Source of the DNA: a virus
Strand: one strand, 5' to 3'
Length of the DNA: 23,085 nucleotides
Virus record (IMG/VR): IMGVR_UViG_3300036670_000056
Coordinates: 1 to 23,085 of that record
Below, one piece after another: positions 14,575 through 21,413 of this stretch; position 1 is the first letter of the stretch, and every line of letters starts with the position of its first letter. Below the pieces are notes generated by a model, which did not search any database, had not been told where the DNA came from, and saw nothing but the letters and a program-made list of their open reading frames with translations. Both the position numbers and the translations under genes were made by a program.

Positions 14575-14772
14575 TTAAAGTAATCCTTTGTATTCGTAGC
14601 CTTCGTGCTTTGCGTCCTGTATAAATTCTTTAGCAAGGCTTTTAAAGCCCAGTTCTAACGCGGTGGTTATTAGTATCGGGGCTTCTTGGTAAATATACTC
14701 GCTGTGCCAGTCTATTGCGTTAAAATCGTTTTGCAATAACTCTTTTAACTTGTCTTTTACTTTTGTTTTCAT
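14575..14772 (-). CDS. Small 65-aa acidic/basic helical protein, unknown function
   Basis: It begins MKTKVKDKLKELLQNDFNAI and continues with two helix-like segments (APILITTALELGFKSLAKEF). No domain is recognised. The leader is A-rich and G-poor as in other genes here. A 77-nt gap upstream carries a palindromic site like the one upstream of 17790-18233 (see 14794-14809). Confidence 0.6.
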   Translation of the reverse strand: MKTKVKDKLKELLQNDFNAIDWHSEYIYQEAPILITTALELGFKSLAKEFIQDAKHEGYEYKGLL

Positions 14773-14793
14773 TGCTTTGTGTTTATATTATTA

Positions 14794-14809
14794 GGTGTAA
14801 ATATACACT
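14794..14809. promoter_or_regulatory. Palindromic site GGTGTAAATATACACT, candidate operator and weak promoter
   Basis: GTGTA-AATA-TACAC is a 5-4-5 inverted repeat. It matches 18262-18277 (GGTGCAAATATACACT) at 15 of 16 positions, and both lie shortly before a minus-strand gene. On the minus strand it includes TATATTTA, one base off the TAnnTTTG -7 consensus, but no good -33 element is seen. A repressor such as the HTH protein encoded at 15017-15244 could bind here; that is a guess. Confidence 0.35.
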
Positions 14810-14849
14810 TATTAATGGTAATTAAAGCCATTTTATAAAAAATAAGACA

Positions 14850-15035
14850 TTAAAATAAATGTTTGTTAACGCAGTCATAAAGAAAATCAGTATCCTCATT
14901 AAGTTGATCCAGTTGTTCGTCTGTCATTGCTACTCCCTCATACTCCGCACTACAAATAAACGCATCGCAAAAATCTGGATAGTCATTTGTATCTATTCCG
15001 TCAATATCTATGTTACTTATTTTTGAGTAGTCCAT
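14850..15035 (-). CDS. Small acidic 61-aa protein, unknown function
   Basis: This Asp-rich protein begins [20 protein letters not shown] and includes DAFICSAEYEGVAMTDEQLD. It is strongly acidic, with two Cys. It overlaps the end of the HTH gene by 19 nt, so it is coupled to it. Very acidic small phage proteins are sometimes DNA mimics that inhibit host enzymes, and this one would be a candidate, but only composition supports that. Confidence 0.6.
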   Translation of the reverse strand: MDYSKISNIDIDGIDTNDYPDFCDAFICSAEYEGVAMTDEQLDQLNEDTDFLYDCVNKHLF

Positions 15036-15244
15036 TTAATAAAATCTATGTAGTTAAAATATAAAGTTAGGTCGTAACATTCGCCCCTTTCAAATCGTCT
15101 TATTTTTGTAAGATTACAATTCAACTCTATTGCGATGTTTTCTACCGATATATCCGCAGCGATTCTACTTGCGCGTAAGGACTTAACCTGCTCTGTTACT
15201 AGCTGTCTAGTTGTTAAGTCCTTAATATCGTTTAAAGTAGTCAT
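15017..15244 (-). CDS. Small Cro/XRE-like helix-turn-helix protein
   Basis: This 75-aa protein has a helical N-terminus ([20 protein letters not shown]) and the segment [20 protein letters not shown] (about 32-51), which fits the first two helices of an XRE-type helix-turn-helix, followed by [20 protein letters not shown], like the 'i.r.E.G....l..y.kia' part. Likely role: a small DNA-binding repressor or regulator. It overlaps the HNH gene stop (ATGA), so it may share that gene's promoter. Sites it might bind include the palindromes at 14794 and 18262. Confidence 0.6.
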   Translation of the reverse strand: MTTLNDIKDLTTRQLVTEQVKSLRASRIAADISVENIAIELNCNLTKIRRFERGECYDLTLYFNYIDFIKWTTQK

Positions 15245-15762
15245 ATTTTTTTTGATTTTGGTTGTGTGTAATTAAATCCAGCTTCTTTTATAAAACACAA
15301 GTGTTCTTCTTTACTGAATAGTTTTTTATTGTCCTTTTTAACAATAAACATTTTTGATTCTATGTCTAAATAAATAAGGTTATGTAATCTTTTGTGCTCA
15401 ACTATATTCATAGCAACGACATCTTTCAAGTGCTTATCTAAATAACTCCAGTGATGCAATTCAATTCCTTTTTCAATTATAAATCTTCTGCTAAGATTCT
15501 TAAGTACAGATAATGATTTCCATGGTCTTTTTTTATCCCATTCTTTTTGGCTTTCTTTATAGTTAAGCCTGTGATATTTTTCCCTATGCCTTAATCTTTC
15601 TTTTTCAAGACCATCTGTCGTAGCTGTTTTTAAAGCAGTTAACTTTTTAGAATCATTAACAGTACATGATTTACATTTATTAAGCCTACCGTCTTTCATT
15701 TGTTTATGAACGTAAAAAGATTCAATAGGCTTAATTTTATTGCATTTAAAACACTCTTTCAT
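15241..15762 (-). CDS. HNH endonuclease, possibly a free-standing homing enzyme
   Basis: This 173-aa protein has an N-terminal zinc ribbon with CFKC (about 4-7) and CKSC (about 30-33), a charged linker, and an HNH-like core with [20 protein letters not shown] (about 101-120) followed by [13 protein letters not shown], where HH at 103-104 and His at about 123 and 127 would form the metal site. The composition is more AT-rich than neighbours. It has its own candidate promoter (TATCTTTG at 15778-15785) and sits between DUF3127 and the HTH gene. Such genes are often mobile in phage genomes. Cleavage target is unknown. Confidence 0.75.
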   Translation of the reverse strand: MKECFKCNKIKPIESFYVHKQMKDGRLNKCKSCTVNDSKKLTALKTATTDGLEKERLRHREKYHRLNYKESQKEWDKKRPWKSLSVLKNLSRRFIIEKGIELHHWSYLDKHLKDVVAMNIVEHKRLHNLIYLDIESKMFIVKKDNKKLFSKEEHLCFIKEAGFNYTQPKSKKI

Positions 15763-15777
15763 ATTTTATAATTTTGA

Positions 15778-15785
15778 CAAAGATA
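15778..15785 (-). promoter_or_regulatory. Candidate -7 promoter element TATCTTTG for the HNH gene
   Basis: The minus strand reads TATCTTTG, an exact TAnnTTTG match, 15 nt before the ATG at 15762. A matching -33 is not clear. It is identical to the plus-strand box at 8085-8092. Confidence 0.4.
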
Positions 15786-15809
15786 AGACTTAAAATGGTA
15801 GTAAACTAT

Positions 15810-16163
15810 TTAAAAGGGTAAATTATCTGTATCGCTATCATTAATAACATAATCAGCTGGCTGGAATGGTGCGGTTGCGTTTAACGCTGCTTTTGCTTTG
15901 TCAATTCTCCAACCTGTAATGGTGTTAAAATACTTGTTTTCGCCTTGTGGTGATACCCATAAACGACCTCGAATGTTTATACCTACCGTTACCGACTCGC
16001 CAACTTTAACAGCGTTTAAAAGGTCTGTTTTGTCTTGGTGAAACTCCACTAAAATATCTTGCGGATATTGTTCTTCTGTTGTAATTACTAACTCGCGCTT
16101 TTTAAATTTCTCGCTTACCGCTTGCGCTGAGTTAATTACTTTTACTGTTCCTGATAATTCCAT
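15810..16163 (-). CDS. DUF3127 protein, OB-fold, probably a single-stranded DNA-binding protein
   Basis: This 117-aa protein matches DUF3127: MELSGTVKVINSAQAVSEKF, then KKRELVITTEEQYPQDILVE with FHQDKTDLL and GESVTVGINIRGRLW, and TGWRID near residue 90. The family is widespread in Bacteroidota and their phages and has an OB-like strand pattern. The C-terminus is INDSDTDNLPF, an acidic stretch closing with LPF, very like the tip by which bacterial SSB recruits partners. It is located with ERF, NinB- and NinG-like genes. I infer it takes the place of SSB; direct evidence is family and tail only. Confidence 0.8.
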   Translation of the reverse strand: MELSGTVKVINSAQAVSEKFKKRELVITTEEQYPQDILVEFHQDKTDLLNAVKVGESVTVGINIRGRLWVSPQGENKYFNTITGWRIDKAKAALNATAPFQPADYVINDSDTDNLPF

Positions 16164-16267
16164 TTGTTATTTATTTAGTTGTTAATTGTATTTATTTTTT
16201 TAAGTTTCACATATCCGATGTTATGTACAAGCACTACATTATCGTTTTAATTCAAGTTTTGTAGTAA

Positions 16268-17065
16268 TCATACCAAAATATTTTTAAAATCTCCCAAACG
16301 CTCTTTTATTATTTCATAATAATTAAGTTCTTTTTCAATTAGTATAAAATCTCTTTTCAAGTTTATACAAGCAACTCCAGTTGTTCCACTTCCCGCAACA
16401 TTATCTAAAACAATATCTCCTTCGTTTGTATAGGTTTTTATTAAGTATTCAAATAGTCTTACTGGTTTTTGTGTTGGGGCAAGTCTATTTAATGCGTTTA
16501 ATTCCCCTATCCTATTATTATATATAAGTTTATTTTTAGGATACCTTAAATTTTCATTATGCTTTTTAGATGTTTTAAAAACCCCACTTGCCATTCCTTG
16601 CGAATTAATATCTTTTCTTTCATAAGAGTTCTTTCTTGGTCGTTTGTTTTTATCTTCGGCTAATACCATTTGTGGATGGTAATTAATTTTATTGTTATTT
16701 TTTGAAAAAATACATATATCTTCAAAAACACTTAACGGTTTGTATTTTGCAGTAGCGAAGCCACCACTATTTATTTTATCCCAATACCAACAATATTTAA
16801 AAGATTTAATATTACTACCGATTAAAGCCGTAGTAAAAGGTTGTGATGCTGTTAATACAATTGCACCATTATCTTTTATAATTCTATTATATTGTTCCCA
16901 AAGTGGTTCAAAAGGTATAACTTCATCCCATTTACAAGCAGTTGTTCCGTAAGGTAAATCCGCAAGTATCATATCAATACTTTTGTCAGGTATATTTTGC
17001 ATTTCTACCAAACAATCTCCGTGTATTATTTTGCTTTTTTCAAAAGCATATTTGCCATCGCTCAT
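16268..17065 (-). CDS. DNA (adenine-N6 or cytosine-N4) methyltransferase, DLPY type
   Basis: This 265-aa enzyme (from the ATG at 17065) has motif IV as ADLPYGTT, with Leu in place of the first Pro of DPPY, and motif I near the C-terminus as VLDNVAGSGTTGVAC, preceded by RLAPTQKPVRLFEYLIKTYT. The order is beta-class. It is a clear paralogue of the enzyme at 9140-9895 (shared GTTACKWD, NRIIK.NGAIVL, SQPFT, FKYCW.WDKI). A TTG at 17095 would add ten residues (KHETKNIF...), but the ATG with an AAAATATTTTTAAA leader is more plausible. It is flanked by two non-coding stretches of about 100 nt in a compact region and is rich in A and T, which suggests separate acquisition. Confidence 0.9.
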   Translation of the reverse strand: MSDGKYAFEKSKIIHGDCLVEMQNIPDKSIDMILADLPYGTTACKWDEVIPFEPLWEQYNRIIKDNGAIVLTASQPFTTALIGSNIKSFKYCWYWDKINSGGFATAKYKPLSVFEDICIFSKNNNKINYHPQMVLAEDKNKRPRKNSYERKDINSQGMASGVFKTSKKHNENLRYPKNKLIYNNRIGELNALNRLAPTQKPVRLFEYLIKTYTNEGDIVLDNVAGSGTTGVACINLKRDFILIEKELNYYEIIKERLGDFKNILV

Positions 17066-17091
17066 TTTAAAAATATTTTTAGTTTCGTGTT

Positions 17092-17190
17092 TCAAATCAT
17101 CATTGTACTAAATTTACCGTGCCAGTACATAACACGTAATATATTTAATGGCGAAAAGCCACTAACCATATTACCATCCGTTGTAGGCAA
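17092..17190 (-). CDS. Possible 32-aa frame in the gap before the methyltransferase
   Basis: Starting at a TTG directly after the stop of 17191-17442, this frame reads LPTTDGNMVSGFSPLNILRV followed by MYWHGKFSTMMI. It is in the same frame as that gene, so it could be a readthrough tail, a separate tiny gene from an inner ATG at 17169, or a remnant. The residue pattern looks protein-like, but nothing else supports expression. Confidence 0.25.
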   Translation of the reverse strand: MPTTDGNMVSGFSPLNILRVMYWHGKFSTMMI

Positions 17191-17442
17191 TTAAATTGGT
17201 TTCCCGTCTTTACATTTATCATATACAGGGCAAAATCCATTCGCTTTTTCAAGGTCTATATTGCAAGTCTTACAATTTAACTGTTCGCTTTGCCCTACAA
17301 CACCAGATAAAAATAATTGCTCGGTTACGTGATTTTCAATTAAGGCATTTGCTTGGTTTAGTTTTTCAAAACCTTCTGCATCGTTTTTATAGCCATCTTT
17401 ACCCATATTTAGGATTTTTAGTGCTATTTCATTCTGTGTCAT
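17191..17442 (-). CDS. Small protein with a Cys cluster, unknown function
   Basis: This 83-aa protein starts MTQNEIALKILNMGKDGYKN, is helical through about residue 48, and ends with NCKTCNIDLEKANGFCPVYD followed by KCKDG. Four Cys at about 57, 60, 71 and 77 could bind one zinc ion. It lies in a run of small early genes. No family is recognised. Confidence 0.6.
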   Translation of the reverse strand: MTQNEIALKILNMGKDGYKNDAEGFEKLNQANALIENHVTEQLFLSGVVGQSEQLNCKTCNIDLEKANGFCPVYDKCKDGKPI

Positions 17443-17460
17443 ATTTATAAATTTAAGTTA

Positions 17461-17778
17461 TTAATTTCCGAAACTACGGCTACACGTGTACGCTAACTTA
17501 TTGGTAATTTCTTGCAGACAATCTGCTTGTATTTCGGTAGCCGTTACAAATAACTCATTTGCTATCTTTAAATCTGCTGGGCTTGTCAGGTCTAACTCGT
17601 TAAACTTTTGCGCTATGTAACTATCCGCGCATTCAAAACCGCATAGTTCTAAATACTCCCAGTCGTCATCTTGAAAATCTTGCTGGCAACATAAACAATT
17701 TGCTGGGTCTGGTGTGATTATGTTGTAGTTCCACGGTGCGCGTGGGTCGTGTTCTGCACCTGCTGGTAGATTGCTCAT
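17461..17778 (-). CDS. Small Cys-rich early protein with NLPAGAEHDPRAPWN opening
   Basis: This 105-aa acidic protein starts MSNLPAGAEHDPRAPWNYNI. The 'LP.GA..DP.APWN' opening is one I recall from many small Bacteroidota phage proteins. The middle has CLCCQQDFQDDDW (Cys at about 28, 30 and 31) and ELCGFECADSY (46 and 50), probably a metal site, followed by helices. It follows 17790-18233 by 11 nt, with a leader of the AATAACAATTAAAACA type. Function unknown. Confidence 0.7.
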   Translation of the reverse strand: MSNLPAGAEHDPRAPWNYNIITPDPANCLCCQQDFQDDDWEYLELCGFECADSYIAQKFNELDLTSPADLKIANELFVTATEIQADCLQEITNKLAYTCSRSFGN

Positions 17779-17789
17779 TGTGTTTTGTT

Positions 17790-18233
17790 TTAATTGTTAT
17801 TTTGTAATACTCTTTGAAATTCATTTACTGTTACCTCTGGCACTTTTATGTTGTCTAGTTCCGCTAGGTATTCTAGCACTGCCATTAGTGCATTGTATTG
17901 GTTGTCTTTGCTTTTCTCTTCGTTGTAGTTCAGCCCAACAAAACTACCCAAAAAAGTCTGCTCGATTTTGCTTAGTTCCTCAATAGTATAGCCGCTTTTG
18001 TTCTCGACTAGTTTTTTAATGCTATGGTCTTTGTGCATTCTAATTAAATCCCTCGTAAGTGGTTGTACCGTTCTTACTCCTTCAATTAATTCTGTTGTTG
18101 TGTTTGCACTGCCTGTCCAAAAGGCATGCCCCAACAAATTGCCCACTGCGCAAGCTGTGCATTTATTTTGGTCTAGTGTACCATTGTTAAAAGCGTTGTA
18201 CAGCTTTAACGCTGCGTTTTCAAATCTGTTCAT
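17790..18233 (-). CDS. Conserved early protein with a CTACAVGN motif, unknown function
   Basis: This 147-aa protein begins MNRFENAALKLYNAFNNGTL, then has DQNKCTACAVGNLLGHAFW (about 21-39), an acidic middle (YTIEELSKIEQTFLGSFVGL) and a helical end (NALMAVLEYLAELDNIKVPE). The Cys pair in CTAC and the CAVGN turn are distinctive. I recall similar Bacteroidota phage proteins being mislabelled as an NADH-quinone reductase subunit; nothing here suggests such a role. A full -33/-7 promoter (18266-18296) drives it, probably with the two or three small genes downstream. Confidence 0.7.
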   Translation of the reverse strand: MNRFENAALKLYNAFNNGTLDQNKCTACAVGNLLGHAFWTGSANTTTELIEGVRTVQPLTRDLIRMHKDHSIKKLVENKSGYTIEELSKIEQTFLGSFVGLNYNEEKSKDNQYNALMAVLEYLAELDNIKVPEVTVNEFQRVLQNNN

Positions 18234-18265
18234 TGTGTTTTTATTTAGATTGTTATTGTATGGTG

Positions 18266-18296
18266 CAAATATACACTAATATTATTGTTACGCAAC
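18266..18296 (-). promoter_or_regulatory. Bacteroidota-type promoter before 17790-18233
   Basis: The minus strand has GTTG (18296-18293), a 19-nt spacer and TATATTTG (18273-18266), matching the -33 TTG and -7 TAnnTTTG pattern with ideal spacing. The -7 box lies within GGTGCAAATATACACT (18262-18277), almost the same as the palindrome at 14794-14809, so a repressor could cover it. Confidence 0.55.
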
Positions 18297-18298
18297 TA

Positions 18299-18892
18299 TT
18301 AAAGCGTTTTTATATTTTTTTGGATTTCTTTTAATTCATGCAAAGTCCACTTTTTAATTTCAGATTTGCACCTGTGCGCTTTTTCTTTTAGCGCATTAAC
18401 TCTTTCCTTACCAATTCGCTTTTCTAAATTTAAAAGATAATTATCAAAATCTCCTTCTAAATACCTGTTAGCGTAAATACTCTGACCGTTTATGTTATCT
18501 AAGTCAAACCTTATTGCATTGTAGTTTTTTTTATTAAACAAATGACCAGCTTCAAAATCTTGTTTAAAAGGTATGTCTTGACTTACGCAATTTTTACCCG
18601 CATCCCTATTTCTGATGTATTTGTTTACCATGGTTTGTGTTTTAATAATCTCTTTAGATAAAGACCTATCTTCTTTCTCGCTTTCTATTTGCTTATCCAT
18701 CTCTAAACGTGGCGCAGCGGCTTTAAAAATAGCCTTATGCATCTTTATGCGACCCGCTTCGCTTGTTAGTAGCCAGTGAGAATAACAGCACATCTTGCCT
18801 AGACCATAAACTCGATGGTACGTAAGCTTCCCGCAGCCGTAACCTTTTGCGTTTCCTGTTCCCTTACACGCTTTTTCTTTTGGCTTAATCAT
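18299..18892 (-). CDS. NinG-like recombination protein with altered zinc ligands
   Basis: This 197-aa protein resembles lambda NinG (Rap), a Holliday-junction endonuclease. N-terminal Cys residues (ACKGTGNAKGYGC, CC at 35-36) are followed by a helical, Glu/Lys-rich middle and the core region KYIRNRDAGKNCVSQDIPFK (about 91-110), AGHLFNKKNYNAIRFDLDNI (115-134), then NGQSIYANRYLEGDFDNYLL. The family pattern is CiSCg...AGHy...lRFd..NihgQC..CN...G; here only the first Cys is kept and the others are Ser, Gln and Ala. AGH, RFD and the N..G..Y part remain, so the fold may be intact with changed metal binding. It follows the C5 methyltransferase by 16 nt. Confidence 0.75.
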   Translation of the reverse strand: MIKPKEKACKGTGNAKGYGCGKLTYHRVYGLGKMCCYSHWLLTSEAGRIKMHKAIFKAAAPRLEMDKQIESEKEDRSLSKEIIKTQTMVNKYIRNRDAGKNCVSQDIPFKQDFEAGHLFNKKNYNAIRFDLDNINGQSIYANRYLEGDFDNYLLNLEKRIGKERVNALKEKAHRCKSEIKKWTLHELKEIQKNIKTL

Positions 18893-18908
18893 TTTTATAG
18901 TTTAAATT

Positions 18909-19571
18909 TTAAAATACTAATTTAGTACTTTCAATAATCTCTTTACATAGTTCGTTTGGTATCTTACTTCTATTGTAGGATCCTTTTTTACCTTGTGTTC
19001 CTGTTGTCGCTCCACGTCTTGCGCTTTCGTGGTGGCAATGTCTATCAATTATTTCGCCTGTATCTTTTTTATATTTAAAGTTCTTGCACATTGGTTTTGA
19101 TTTCCAAGTTTTAGAGTTTGTCCATATATCTGTTGGTTTTGCCCTATCATCCCCATATTGGCAATACCATACCGTGTGCCTTTTAAATTCTTGCATCCAT
19201 TCCATATGTCGTAACATTCCTCTGGGGTTCTCGATAAAGAAAATAAGTTTAGGATTTTCAATTAACCATTCTTTTACTAGCCCAATCCAGTGTTTATTTA
19301 CTGTATCGCATTTTATAGCGTATTCGCTTTTTGGTTCTTTTGTGTTTGTTCGGTGCGTACTACAAGCCGCAATACTGTAAGTCGTGCAGTCTGGACTTGC
19401 CCAAACAACATCAGGAACAAAAGGTATATTTTCTTTTTGCAGTTCGCCTATATCAATACTTAAATCTATTTTATCATATGCCGTCCAATCTACGCTAAAA
19501 ACATTTAAACCTTGTTTTTCGGCTTCACTTCCTATACTTCTTGATCCTGCAAATAACTCTAATAAGTCCAT
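18909..19571 (-). CDS. C5-cytosine DNA methyltransferase-like enzyme with SPDC catalytic motif
   Basis: This 220-aa protein begins MDLLELFAGSRSIGSEAEKQ, the SAM-binding motif I (FAGSRSIG at 7-14, standing in for FaG.GG). VWASPDCTTYSIA (57-69) holds the candidate catalytic Cys at 62, with SPDC in place of the usual PPCQ. FFIENPRGMLRH (111-122) matches the ENV motif (ENP here). CQYGDDRAKPTDIWTN (137-152) may stand in for the QxRxR motif. It is shorter than typical cytosine-C5 enzymes (over 300 aa), with little room for a target recognition domain. The changed motifs leave open a different pyrimidine modification or a non-specific enzyme. It lies directly after the primase-helicase. Confidence 0.75.
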   Translation of the reverse strand: MDLLELFAGSRSIGSEAEKQGLNVFSVDWTAYDKIDLSIDIGELQKENIPFVPDVVWASPDCTTYSIAACSTHRTNTKEPKSEYAIKCDTVNKHWIGLVKEWLIENPKLIFFIENPRGMLRHMEWMQEFKRHTVWYCQYGDDRAKPTDIWTNSKTWKSKPMCKNFKYKKDTGEIIDRHCHHESARRGATTGTQGKKGSYNRSKIPNELCKEIIESTKLVF

Positions 19572-19603
19572 AGTGTTTGTGTTAAGTGTTATTGTGTTTG
19601 TTT

Positions 19604-21409
19604 TTAAAAAGGAATCTCATCATTATCAAACGCTTCTTGCGGTGTCTTAAAACTAAAGACTTCTTTTACTTCCTGCGTAGTATCTAATGTTGGCAAACCG
19701 TCAGCAAGCGCAAAAGGCGGGTAACTTTTACCTAGTGGAAAATATCTACTACTAGGCATATCATAAGTAAATCTTGCGCTTTGTCCGATTGTACCTTGAA
19801 AGCTGTATTTTGTTTTTAGGTTTACAAATTCTGTCTGGTCATTCTCTGGGTTTTCTGCATCAAAATGTCTGTAAATACAAAACCCGTCATGCGTTTGGTT
19901 TCTAAAGTCCGCGCTTCCTGCAACATCGTAAAGCGTTGGTGCAGGATATATGCCGTTATCTTGCTTTTTGCCCTTAGTCGGGTGCGCTACTAAGAATATT
20001 ATCACGTTGTGCATCTGTGCAAATGTAGTTAATTCTGTTAATACCGTGTTTATTTGCTCGTATCGGTTGCCGTTTTCGTTAAAAAGTACTTTGTTGAACG
20101 CGTCAATTACAAAAATATCTATGCCATAATTAAACATTTGTTCTTTAAACTTCTCTAGTAGCCATGACCATGTAGGTTTTTCGTTTTGGTCTGGTGCGGT
20201 TAAGTATATTTTCTCGTTTGCCCATTGCTCATAAACGTCTATTTGTTCTCGTGTAATCCTAGGAACGCCATTTGAACTACTAAAAAACGGCTGACCAAAG
20301 TACTTTTGTATGAAATTACTATGGTGCAATCTCATTGGGTTATGCTCTGGACTGAACCAACTCGCTTTCATGTCGTGATCGTTGCATAAATTCATAGCGT
20401 ACCAATCTGTAAAATTAGACTTTCCATGACTAGGAATACCAGTTCCCGTAACTAAATGCCCGCGCATTACGCTAAAAATACTGTTTAATTCGCTGAACCA
20501 TTCGCCCGTTGGCTTAATTGTTTCGGGTAAACCATTATCGTACAGGTCATAAATACCCTGCTTTAAATCCTTTACCGTGAATGTTCCTGTTACTGGGTAC
20601 TTTGTAAAGTTGTTTAAAGACGTTTTAAGCACTTCTAAGCCACTTAACAAATCATCATTAGCATCTTTGCCATTAAACTCTATTCGTGCGCAGCGATAAC
20701 GTCCTAGGCGTTGTGCTATCTTCTCGCTAAGTGCTTGACCTTTATCGTCCATGTCAGTAGCGATATAAAACTTCTTAACATCGGTAAGGTACTGTTTTGA
20801 GTTTTCCCATACATCGTCATTGTCGTTTGCACCGTTTGGTACGCTAATGCAATTTTTAAAACCCGCTTCGTACATTGCAAGTTTGTCTAGTTCCCCCTCA
20901 ACTATGTAGACATTTTCGCAGCCTATAATATCGTTAATTCCGTAAAAAATATTTTTAGTTCCTTTGCTTTGCGTGAAATGCTTCCCACCAGAACGGTATT
21001 TTTTATTAACCAAAGTATCTCGCTCAAAGTAATTAAAAACAATGTTACTGACTTCTTTACCTATTGCGGGCTGGTAATATTTTTCTTCTGTTATGCCGCA
21101 ATTTATTAAAGTACTTTGACTTATGGCGCGAATGTCTTTAAACCATTTTACGATGTTATCGCTTAACGCGGTGTAGTTTCTCCAGTCTTGTTTCGGTAAT
21201 TCATACGGCTTATCCTGTGGTGTTTGCTGGCTATCTTTAAATCCTAATGTTTCGCAGTTAAAACATTTTGCCACACCGCTATCTAAATTCACGTATAAGC
21301 ACGGGTCTTTTTTCTTTTTGCGGTCATGTGAGCATTTCGGGCAAATAGTTTTTGTAATGCCTTTTATTTTTGTAGTGGGTATCTCATCCCAGTTTATAAA
21401 GTCTTGCAT
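19604..21409 (-). CDS. Primase-helicase, T7 gp4/Twinkle-like (zinc ribbon, TOPRIM, RecA-type helicase)
   Basis: This 601-aa replication protein joins primase and helicase parts. The zinc ribbon has CPKC (23-26) and CFNC (49-52). The TOPRIM domain has VYIVEGELDKLAM (167-179, Glu 171) and FYIATDMDDKG (214-224). The helicase has an atypical Walker A, GIPSHGKS (324-331), Walker B DIFVID (431-436), IIFLVAHPTKG (470-480) and the GSADFRNQTHDGFCIYR region. The C-terminus is FDNDEIPF, which looks like the SSB tip. It starts 4 nt after the initiator stop and begins MQDFINWDEI. Family length is normal. Primase activity is inferred from the domains; I did not find an unusual break. Confidence 0.9.
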   Translation of the reverse strand: MQDFINWDEIPTTKIKGITKTICPKCSHDRKKKKDPCLYVNLDSGVAKCFNCETLGFKDSQQTPQDKPYELPKQDWRNYTALSDNIVKWFKDIRAISQSTLINCGITEEKYYQPAIGKEVSNIVFNYFERDTLVNKKYRSGGKHFTQSKGTKNIFYGINDIIGCENVYIVEGELDKLAMYEAGFKNCISVPNGANDNDDVWENSKQYLTDVKKFYIATDMDDKGQALSEKIAQRLGRYRCARIEFNGKDANDDLLSGLEVLKTSLNNFTKYPVTGTFTVKDLKQGIYDLYDNGLPETIKPTGEWFSELNSIFSVMRGHLVTGTGIPSHGKSNFTDWYAMNLCNDHDMKASWFSPEHNPMRLHHSNFIQKYFGQPFFSSSNGVPRITREQIDVYEQWANEKIYLTAPDQNEKPTWSWLLEKFKEQMFNYGIDIFVIDAFNKVLFNENGNRYEQINTVLTELTTFAQMHNVIIFLVAHPTKGKKQDNGIYPAPTLYDVAGSADFRNQTHDGFCIYRHFDAENPENDQTEFVNLKTKYSFQGTIGQSARFTYDMPSSRYFPLGKSYPPFALADGLPTLDTTQEVKEVFSFKTPQEAFDNDEIPF

Positions 21410-21413
21410 AATT

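Noticed and set aside
14785-14834. 20-codon leader frame (MALITINKCIF...) ending with ATGA on the 65-aa gene start
   Set aside because: It runs through the palindromic site and weak promoter and has a low-information sequence, so chance is the better explanation.
19049-19261. 70-codon minus-strand frame inside the C5-methyltransferase gene
   Set aside because: It lies in another frame wholly within a gene with recognisable motifs and shows no domain or leader.
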